Part shown: positions 1 through 5,183 of the stretch, piece after piece | Layout of the letters: every line of letters starts with the position of its first letter | How positions within the stretch are numbered: the first letter of the stretch is position 1 | Source: an archaeon | GTDB lineage: Archaea > Aenigmatarchaeota > Aenigmatarchaeia > GW2011-AR5 > GCA-2688965 | Direction: 5' to 3' | DNA: 5,183 bases | Assembly (NCBI GenBank): GCA_002688965.1 | Contig: NZEE01000021.1 | Coordinates: 1 to 5,183 of the forward strand | Notes under the pieces: generated by a model | Database searches by the model: none | The model's input: only the letters and a program-made list of their open reading frames with translations | What the model was told of the DNA's origin: nothing | Made by a program: the position numbers and the translations under genes

Positions 1-1667
1 CTCATAGTTTTCTCTTCATCTACATTCAGTTGATCAATCCACTTCTTAAATCCGTGATGATAGACTGTATATTCTTGCCACTTATCTCCAGATTCATCTA
101 TAAAATCAACTGACTCATCAGAATCTATAGAGCTTATTTTTTTTCTACGTGTATATGTTAAAAGATATGCTGGTTCGATTCCAGATGTAGTTTGTGTTAG
201 AGTAGATACTGATCCAGCAGGTGCTGTAGTTGTTAGAGCTATATTTCTTCTACCCCACTTTTTGTTTAAATCCCACAAACTAGAATCTTCCTTCCATATT
301 CTAGAAAGAAATTTATGATTTTTCTCTCTTTCTGGATCATGAATTGGGAAGCTACCTCTTTCCTTTGCAAGGATACAAGATGATCTATATGCACTTAAAC
401 ACAGATGTTTATAAATTTTCTCAACTATGGTAATTGAATCTTCGCTTCCATATTTCACTCCAATATATGCTAACATATCTCCAAGTGCTGTAATTCCTAA
501 TCCAGTTCTTCTTCCAGTAAGCGCTCTATCTCTAACATTTTTCCACATTTCCATTTCTATTTTTTTAACAGAGTCAGGTTCAGGATCAGACTGTATTTTA
601 GAAAGAATTTTATCAATTTGTTCAATTTCAAGATCTATCATATCATCCATTAATCTTTGTGCCTTTTGAACAACACTGTCAAACTTTTCAAAATCAAATG
701 ATGCATTTTCAGAAAATGGACTATTTACAAAGCTAGCTAAATTTACAAGCATTAATCTACAGCTATCATACGGAGATAAAATTATTTCTCCGCACGGGTT
801 TGTTGATGAGGATTCAAAACCATAATCTGCATAAAGATCTGAAGGTGTATTTTTCTTTGCTGTATTCCAAAAAAGCACACCTGGTTCAGCAGCGGAGTGA
901 GCTGATTCTGTTATGAGACTCCAGACTTCTCTTGCTGAAATCTTATTAGAAACTATAGGGTCTGAAGAGTCTACGGGAAATTTGGCTTCATATTCTTTGT
1001 CATTTTCAACTGCATTCATAAATTCATCAGAAACTCTAATAGAAATATTTGCCCCTGTTATACGAGCTAAGTCTTGTTTAATCTTTATAAAGTCATGAAT
1101 TTGTGGATGATGAACAGATATTGTGAGCATTAATGCTCCTCTTCTTCCTCCTTGTGCTACCTCTCTGCACGAATTAGAAAATCTATCCATAAACACTTCA
1201 ATACCATCTGTGGTTCGAGCTGCATTTGCTGTCGAAAGACCTTTTGGTCTAATTGTACTAAGGTCAAACCCAACACCCCCTCGACGTTTTGCAATCTGGA
1301 CAAGCTCCTGATCAGTCTTTAATATTCCCCCATAGGAATCATACGGAGATTCAATGACAAAACAATTAGAAGTACTTTGAACCTGATATGGATTTCCTAT
1401 TGCAGACATGGGACTTCCTTGAGGTATGACGTACTTAAAGTCCTTAAAAAGAGAATAAATTTCATCAAATGCAAGTGGGTTTTCATATTGTGACTCAATT
1501 CTTGCAAATTCTTTTGCAAGTCTTATATGCATATCGTCTGGTGTCGTTTCGTGAAAGTTTCCATCTTTATCAGTAAGTGCATATTTTCCCGCAAAGACAC
1601 TTGCAGAAAGAGAATCTCCGTCAAAATACTCTAAACTTTTTTCAAAAGTTCTCTTATAATCTCCCAC
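1..1667 (-). CDS. nrdJ: Class II (adenosylcobalamin-dependent) ribonucleotide reductase, 3' end cut off
   Basis: This enzyme reduces ribonucleotides to deoxyribonucleotides in the cytoplasm, using a thiyl radical generated from adenosylcobalamin, so it needs no NrdB partner or oxygen. I translated 555 residues from GTG at 1667 to the window edge without interruption. The N-terminal part has no ATP-cone and enters the reductase fold directly. Visible marks are C102 (SNCFVI, first redox cysteine), RRGGVGFDLSTIRPKG near 120-135, GGRRGALM near 170, the catalytic motif NPCGE (N290, C292, E294), C303 in SPYDSCRL (second redox cysteine, 11 residues after the catalytic one as in class II enzymes), the APAGS phosphate loop at 482-486 and SGIEP at 495-499. 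NPCGE followed by PYDSCRL is typical of class II; class I NrdA has a different context. The family is usually about 700-850 residues, so the C-terminal redox tail is missing. GTG is chosen because a strong ribosome site sits 6 bases upstream and an in-frame TAA lies at 1682-1680. It is the last visible gene of the operon. Confidence 0.95.
   Translation of the reverse strand, partial: MGDYKRTFEKSLEYFDGDSLSASVFAGKYALTDKDGNFHETTPDDMHIRLAKEFARIESQYENPLAFDEIYSLFKDFKYVIPQGSPMSAIGNPYQVQSTSNCFVIESPYDSYGGILKTDQELVQIAKRRGGVGFDLSTIRPKGLSTANAARTTDGIEVFMDRFSNSCREVAQGGRRGALMLTISVHHPQIHDFIKIKQDLARITGANISIRVSDEFMNAVENDKEYEAKFPVDSSDPIVSNKISAREVWSLITESAHSAAEPGVLFWNTAKKNTPSDLYADYGFESSSTNPCGEIILSPYDSCRLMLVNLASFVNSPFSENASFDFEKFDSVVQKAQRLMDDMIDLEIEQIDKILSKIQSDPEPDSVKKIEMEMWKNVRDRALTGRRTGLGITALGDMLAYIGVKYGSEDSITIVEKIYKHLCLSAYRSSCILAKERGSFPIHDPEREKNHKFLSRIWKEDSSLWDLNKKWGRRNIALTTTAPAGSVSTLTQTTSGIEPAYLLTYTRRKKISSIDSDESVDFIDESGDKWQEYTVYHHGFKKWIDQLNVDEEKTM
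1634..1650 (-). repeat. Short inverted repeat inside the start of nrdJ
   Basis: AACTTTT and AAAAGTT flank a 3-base loop, giving a perfect 7-bp stem that begins 17 bases after the first base of the GTG start codon. It lies wholly within coding sequence (about codons 6-12). In DNA this AT-rich such a stem can arise by chance, and only one of its seven pairs is G-C, so any effect on translation would be small. Confidence 0.25.
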
Positions 1668-1672
1668 AGTTT

Positions 1673-1680
1673 TCTCCTTT
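1673..1680 (-). promoter_or_regulatory. Ribosome binding site of nrdJ
   Basis: The minus strand reads AAAGGAGA, the best Shine-Dalgarno match in the window, ending with GGAG 6 bases before GTG at 1667. It decides the start: no in-frame ATG downstream has comparable support until residue 43, and the only upstream in-frame ATG (1685) is followed at once by TAA. Confidence 0.8.
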
Positions 1681-1689
1681 TACATTAAT

Positions 1690-3066
1690 CTACTCAACTG
1701 GATTAATTTGTTTCCACTTTTCTCGAAGTATATTTTTCATATCTCTATTATCATAATTAATTACCTCATTAATTGTCATTTCTGATGAGTCTTCAATAAT
1801 TGAAATTTTAGATATTGAGCAGTCTATTTTTATTGGAAAAAGTAGTCCATCTCTTCCTGCACGATTTTTTGCAATAAATAATCTTCCGTGCCCAGACGCT
1901 TTTTCTGCTGGCTTTCTAGAAAGAGATAAGACGACATCAGCGACCATTGCCTTTCCATATGCCTCAGACATATTTTCAAGACCTACAATATCAGAATTAG
2001 CTGCATCTCTATTAGCTTGACTTGCAGTCCATATTGGAATATTTAGTTCCATTGCAAGATTTCTTAATTCTTCATAGACCAATTTTAGCTCGTGCCTTAG
2101 TGAATCATATGTCCTAGATGATCTCATAATATCAGCGTAATCTATAATTACTAAGCTTGGAACAAATGACTTTAATAAAAGTTTTTCAATATGATTTCTA
2201 ATTGTAAGAATAGAAGCAGATCCTGTTGGGTACTCCTTGATAATAAGTCTGCCTAACTCAGAATTATTATACTTTTCAATAACCTCATCTTTCCGTTCAA
2301 CAATATCATTGCTTGAAATTGAGCATAGATTACTATCATATCGCAGACCAACTGATCTTTCCGACAACTCAAATGTATAATGAATTACATTTTTTCCAGC
2401 TCTTAGTGCTTCTGATCCTACATGAACTAAGAAATGTGACTTTCCTACTCCAGTAGGTGCTGTAATTACTCCAAGCTCTCCTCTTCCAAGACCACCATTC
2501 AAAATATCCTTTTTATCAATCTCTTTGATACCTGTAGGACATGTAGACCTATTGATTTTTATAAATCTAGCTTCGCAATCTTCAAAAAAATTATGACCCA
2601 GTGTCGCAGGCTCCCCTCTAGAAATAGCTTTTTTCATCAAAGAAACAATAGAATCATACTGTTCTGTTGCAATAAGATCCACAGCACCTTCAAGTGCTTC
2701 TTTAAGGGCCTGCTTTTTACAAAAATCAAGTGATTTATCTTTTACAAATTTTAAATCTCCAACACTAGGGTTTGACTTTATTCGATGTAAAAATTCAATA
2801 ATTTGATCTCTTAGTATTACATCATTTCCTTCTCTAAGATCATCCCTGATAATAGTAACAAGAAGAGGAAGTGTAGGGAAACACTTGTATTTTTCATAAT
2901 AAGAAAAATATCTTTTGGTGAGATATTGAATGTAAGCATGCTCAAAAAATTCAGGTGTCATAACCTCTATCATTTGTGCTGCCCAGGTCGTATCAGTTAT
3001 AAATGCCTGAAATATTTTTTCTTGAAATGACTTTCCATACTGTCCAAAAGATGTATTTTCATTCAT
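1690..3066 (-). CDS. DnaB/gp41-type replicative DNA helicase
   Basis: This is a hexameric superfamily 4 helicase, expected to translocate 5'-3' on the lagging strand and unwind the replication fork with ATP. The 458 residues are close to T4 gp41 (475) and bacterial DnaB (about 470). Residues 1-150 are a mostly helical, poorly conserved N-terminal domain. After a linker, the RecA-like motor runs from about 176 to 440. It shows GGLGRGELGVI leading into Walker A APTGVGKS (203-210, K209), the catalytic glutamate E233 in HYTFELSE, followed by VGLRYDS, Walker B LVIIDYAD (D309), the sensor motif TASQANRD (Q350), and IAKNRAGRDG (398-407), where K400 and R402 match the lysine and arginine finger of DnaB proteins. 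The HYTFELSE-VGLRYD stretch recalls helicases of T4-like and far-T4 marine phages (from memory). ATG at 3066 follows the exonuclease stop by 17 bases and nrdJ starts 22 bases downstream. No primase domain is fused and no loader gene is in view. Confidence 0.93.
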   Translation of the reverse strand: MNENTSFGQYGKSFQEKIFQAFITDTTWAAQMIEVMTPEFFEHAYIQYLTKRYFSYYEKYKCFPTLPLLVTIIRDDLREGNDVILRDQIIEFLHRIKSNPSVGDLKFVKDKSLDFCKKQALKEALEGAVDLIATEQYDSIVSLMKKAISRGEPATLGHNFFEDCEARFIKINRSTCPTGIKEIDKKDILNGGLGRGELGVITAPTGVGKSHFLVHVGSEALRAGKNVIHYTFELSERSVGLRYDSNLCSISSNDIVERKDEVIEKYNNSELGRLIIKEYPTGSASILTIRNHIEKLLLKSFVPSLVIIDYADIMRSSRTYDSLRHELKLVYEELRNLAMELNIPIWTASQANRDAANSDIVGLENMSEAYGKAMVADVVLSLSRKPAEKASGHGRLFIAKNRAGRDGLLFPIKIDCSISKISIIEDSSEMTINEVINYDNRDMKNILREKWKQINPVE

Positions 3067-3074
3067 TTAGTAAA

Positions 3075-3079
3075 TTCCT
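3075..3079 (-). promoter_or_regulatory. Weak ribosome binding site of the helicase gene
   Basis: AGGAA lies 8 bases before ATG at 3066. It overlaps the last base pair of the third in-frame stop triplet (TAG) that follows the exonuclease. It is only a partial Shine-Dalgarno match, but it is the only candidate in the 17-base gap, and termination by ribosomes finishing the exonuclease could help start the helicase. Confidence 0.5.
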
Positions 3080-3086
3080 ATTATTA
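3078..3086 (-). other. Three tandem in-frame stop codons ending the exonuclease gene
   Basis: The exonuclease frame ends TAA, TAA, TAG without a break, so readthrough of one stop would be caught by the next. The third stop merges into the AGGAA ribosome site of the helicase gene. The sequence is seen directly; whether it is selected or simply AT-rich spacer is unknown. Confidence 0.6.
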
Positions 3087-4043
3087 AATTAAGTTTTTTG
3101 TTACAAGAAATAGTCTATCAATATTAAGATTCTGTATGAGCTCTTTCTTTATAATTTTCATTGCATTCATTTTATTTCTTACTGGCTCAAAAGTATCAAT
3201 ATCTTGATTTAATTTTTGAATTTGAAACGAAGATAGGTTGTTTGTATCTAATATAATTAGGCGCCAATTTCTTCTAATCACCTCTTCAGATTTTAAAATT
3301 GAACTAAATATTTTGATATTACTTCCTAATTCAATCTGATCATTTGCAGCGACCAATAAGTCATCTACGGAAAGTGATTTTTTTAATTTCAACATTTTAA
3401 ATCTTTTTGATAAAGTTTTAAAACCTGCTCCTTTTACCCCGGGAATACTATCTGATTTATCTCCACATACTGCTTTTGCTAAGCAGAAATTTTCTGCAGA
3501 TATTTCAAATTTATCTCTTACCTCTTTAAAGCTAACAAATTTTTTCCACGTTGGCGAATAAATTAATGTTTTGTTATCTAAAAGTTGATAAAAATCCTTA
3601 TCTGAAGAAACTATAACCTTTCTTTCGTTTCTTAAATTGTATTTGCAGATATATCCAATCACGTCATCTGCCTCACAATCAGGAACATACATCTGCCTAA
3701 TTGAAACGTTATTTAATATTTCAATTATTGTTCTTATCTGATAATTTCTATTCTGAACTGTATCTGGCAGATCTGTATCATAATATCGATTCAATTTTTG
3801 AGGCTTTCTTCCTGACTTATAATCTGGGTAGATATCTCTTTTTCTCTTAGAGCCTCCACCTTCCCATATAACCCATATAGAATCTGGTGAAAATTTTTCA
3901 CATAGGTTCATTAAAGAGTTAATTGTCCCTATGACACCCCCTATCTGTTCTCCATTTTCTGTGGTTGAAGGGTTTGCAATATAATGACGAGTAAATACAT
4001 TAAGACCATCTATTATTATATGAGTTTTTTCAAATTTCTCCAT
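3084..4043 (-). CDS. 5'-3' exonuclease / flap endonuclease (FEN, T4 RNase H-like)
   Basis: This is a stand-alone relative of the N-terminal nuclease of DNA polymerase I, T5 D15 exonuclease and T4 RNase H (305 residues). It is expected to remove RNA primers and flaps from lagging-strand fragments using divalent metals. From ATG at 4043 it has 319 residues. Metal-ligand positions in order are D12 (IIDGLN), E61 (VIWEGGG, where Asp is usual), E124/D126/D127 (CEADDVIG), D148/D150 (SSDKDFYQL) and D195/D198 (CGDKSDSIPGVKGAGFKTL, which also carries the helix-hairpin-helix DNA-binding turn). The basic YPDYKSGRK segment (72-80) fits the DNA-gripping helical arch region. The C-terminal 100 residues are lysine-rich and not recognisable. 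A GTG at 4046 lies directly before the ATG; I prefer ATG because GAGAAG is well placed for it and overlaps the GTG. It starts 6 bases after the recombinase stop, implying translational coupling. Confidence 0.92.
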   Translation of the reverse strand: MEKFEKTHIIIDGLNVFTRHYIANPSTTENGEQIGGVIGTINSLMNLCEKFSPDSIWVIWEGGGSKRKRDIYPDYKSGRKPQKLNRYYDTDLPDTVQNRNYQIRTIIEILNNVSIRQMYVPDCEADDVIGYICKYNLRNERKVIVSSDKDFYQLLDNKTLIYSPTWKKFVSFKEVRDKFEISAENFCLAKAVCGDKSDSIPGVKGAGFKTLSKRFKMLKLKKSLSVDDLLVAANDQIELGSNIKIFSSILKSEEVIRRNWRLIILDTNNLSSFQIQKLNQDIDTFEPVRNKMNAMKIIKKELIQNLNIDRLFLVTKNLI

Positions 4044-4045
4044 CA

Positions 4046-4051
4046 CTTCTC
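4046..4051 (-). promoter_or_regulatory. Ribosome binding site of the exonuclease gene, overlapping the recombinase stop
   Basis: GAGAAG on the minus strand overlaps the TGA stop of the recombinase (4052-4050). Its GAG core is 5 bases from ATG at 4043, while the alternative GTG at 4046 would start inside it. This favours ATG as the true start and suggests coupled translation. Confidence 0.45.
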
Positions 4052-5183
4052 ATTCAATTTCAAGCGCTATTGCCTCTACCTCGACTAGTGATTCTAGATC
4101 TATGTCTGGATCTGTATTGAATTTCTTTACCATTACTACTTCTAAAAGATCATCAATATATACAGAATACTCCTCAGAATCTATGATTTTATCAAACTCA
4201 TTTTTTCTAAATTTTTTCTCTATAATGACCTCTCCTGTATTCTTATCAGCTACCTGGAGATATTTCCACCCACCAGTACCAGAAATTTCTACAATGTTTT
4301 TCCCTACAATCTCTGGGCCATTTTTTCTTAAGATGTCAAAAATTTGCTCATGCTCTCTTATTCCAACACCAAAGTGAATTTCAAAATTTACAGTTCTAAA
4401 TGGAGGAGCAACCTTATTTTTAATTGTCTTGGCAGAAACATGAATTCCAATTACATCATCACCATCTTTTATCTGCTGACCAGCACCAAGCTTGATACGT
4501 GTAGACGCATGAAATGGAATTGCTTTTCCTCCTGGAGTTGTTGTAGGGTCACCAAACATAACACCAATTTTAGTCCTAGTCTGATTCAAAATTACAAACA
4601 GAATATTCTGATCTCCAATAACACCAGTTATCTTTCTCATTCCCTTTGATATCGCACGAGCTTGTAAGCCTATAGACTCTTTGTCATAATCACCTAAAAG
4701 TTCAGCTTTTGGAGAAGACGCAGCAACAGAATCCCAAACAATTGTAATTGGAACATCCTTATTCATTCCCTTTGCTTTGAGAATTGTCGCCTCAGCGACC
4801 TGAAAAACTTCCTCGGTGCAATGTGTGTCAACATAGACAAATCGATTTGATACATCAACGCCCAGCATTCTTAAATTTTCTACTGATGTAGCATTCTCTG
4901 TATCAATGTAAACAATAATTCCTCCCATGCTTTGTGTTGACCTTGCTATCTGGGTTGCAATATGAGATTTTCCAATAGATGGTGGTCCAAATATTTCTAT
5001 GATTCTACCTTCAGGAAGTCCACCATCCCTTCTATTGGAGCACGTATAATCAAGTAACCTTGAGCCTGTTGAAATCCATCTGTTAACATGTGTAGGCGAA
5101 TCATCAATTGATAGATTATAAGCAACTCTAGATCCGTGATCTTTGTTTAATGCTTTAATTAAATCAGAAGTAAAGTCCTCTGG
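4050..5183 (-). CDS. RecA/UvsX-family recombinase, 5' end cut off
   Basis: This is an ATP-dependent strand-exchange protein that forms filaments on single-stranded DNA for recombination, repair and recombination-primed replication. The frame is open to the window edge, giving 377 residues. The methionine at 4928 (residue 86 here) is internal, because the P-loop lies upstream of it. Numbering from the edge: STGSRLLD (38-45), Walker A GPPSIGKS (66-73, K72), catalytic E96 in YIDTEN, Walker B ITIVWDS (D151), SIGLQARA in the L1 region (170-177), LNQTR (Q201), KIGVMFGDPTTTPGGKA in loop L2 (205-221), and KNKVAPPF with K255/K257, matching the E. coli RecA trans-acting lysines K248/K250. About residues 276-377 form a RecA-like C-terminal domain (GGWKYLQV) ending in an acidic tail. 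Spacing against E. coli RecA suggests only about 10-20 N-terminal residues are missing. YIDTEN and the C-terminal domain resemble phage RecA-like proteins more than chromosomal RecA (recalled, not searched). It is the first visible gene of the operon. Confidence 0.93.
   Translation of the reverse strand, partial: PEDFTSDLIKALNKDHGSRVAYNLSIDDSPTHVNRWISTGSRLLDYTCSNRRDGGLPEGRIIEIFGPPSIGKSHIATQIARSTQSMGGIIVYIDTENATSVENLRMLGVDVSNRFVYVDTHCTEEVFQVAEATILKAKGMNKDVPITIVWDSVAASSPKAELLGDYDKESIGLQARAISKGMRKITGVIGDQNILFVILNQTRTKIGVMFGDPTTTPGGKAIPFHASTRIKLGAGQQIKDGDDVIGIHVSAKTIKNKVAPPFRTVNFEIHFGVGIREHEQIFDILRKNGPEIVGKNIVEISGTGGWKYLQVADKNTGEVIIEKKFRKNEFDKIIDSEEYSVYIDDLLEVVMVKKFNTDPDIDLESLVEVEAIALEIE

Noticed and set aside
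137..144. Run of eight A residues (minus strand) in nrdJ as a possible slippery site or frameshift
   Set aside because: The reading frame continues with family-like sequence on both sides (TYTRRKK then DFIDESGDKWQEY), so there is no sign of a frameshift or alternative product.
404..420. T4-like late promoter resemblance (TTTATAAAT) on the plus strand
   Set aside because: It lies inside nrdJ on the antisense strand with no gene downstream in that direction; such words are expected by chance in AT-rich DNA.
721..840. Possible intein or intron in nrdJ or the recombinase, both common insertion targets in phages
   Set aside because: I read both frames across their active-site motifs (NPCGE region and P-loop/L2) and found them continuous, with normal family spacing.
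427..1311. Plus-strand open frames at 427-669, 913-1098 and 1123-1311
   Set aside because: They are antisense to the well-supported nrdJ frame, have no ribosome site or recognisable domain, and their composition is what the complement of nrdJ would give.
4043..4053. ATGA overlap at the recombinase stop as the exonuclease start (ATG at 4053)
   Set aside because: That ATG is in another frame and meets a stop after seven codons; the exonuclease frame starts at 4043 or 4046.
4102..4649. Plus-strand open frames at 4102-4377 and 4344-4649
   Set aside because: They are antisense to the recombinase gene, whose motifs are intact across the whole stretch; the encoded peptides resemble no family.
4926..4928. 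ATG at 4928 as the recombinase start
   Set aside because: It lies 13 codons after the Walker A motif. The frame stays open upstream to the window edge and encodes conserved RecA N-terminal sequence, so the methionine is internal.

Overview
The window is a compact, AT-rich, single-direction block of DNA replication and nucleotide metabolism genes. All four genes lie on the minus strand, so transcription runs from coordinate 5183 towards 1. In that order they are a RecA/UvsX-type recombinase (5' end off the window), a stand-alone 5'-3' exonuclease of the FEN / T4 RNase H type, a DnaB/gp41-type replicative helicase, and an adenosylcobalamin-dependent (class II) ribonucleotide reductase (3' end off the window). 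The gaps are 6, 17 and 22 bases. No stretch over 300 bases lacks a gene, and I see no tRNA, CRISPR array, insertion sequence, terminator or convincing promoter.

The gene set points to a tailed bacteriophage (Caudoviricetes), probably a fairly large T4-like or far-T4-like virus, or to an uncultured viral contig. A bacterial chromosome would not normally place recA, a separate FEN nuclease, dnaB and nrdJ in one tight operon. The helicase and recombinase also read like phage versions of their families. No structural gene is present, so this is inference. The host cannot be named. The reductase recalls the Bacteroidetes-type NrdJ, but that comes from memory of the family and not from a search. 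TGA, TAA and TAG each end a gene and no reading frame is interrupted, so the standard bacterial code fits.

By region (minus strand): 5183-4050 is recombinase, with all visible ATPase and DNA-binding-loop motifs intact. 4043-3084 is the exonuclease, with a near-complete set of metal-binding acidic residues. 3066-1690 is the helicase, with Walker A, catalytic Glu, Walker B, sensor Gln and arginine finger. 1667-1 is the reductase, with the catalytic N-x-C-x-E motif and both active-site redox cysteines. Together they would supply recombination-dependent replication, RNA primer or flap removal, fork unwinding and dNTP synthesis from one transcript. The polymerase, primase, helicase loader and clamp are not in view.

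I do not see a previously undescribed system here. The most noteworthy points are the class II reductase coupled to replisome genes, a Glu replacing a metal-ligand Asp in the exonuclease, the variant P-loop and acidic tail of the recombinase, and small start/stop oddities at the gene junctions.
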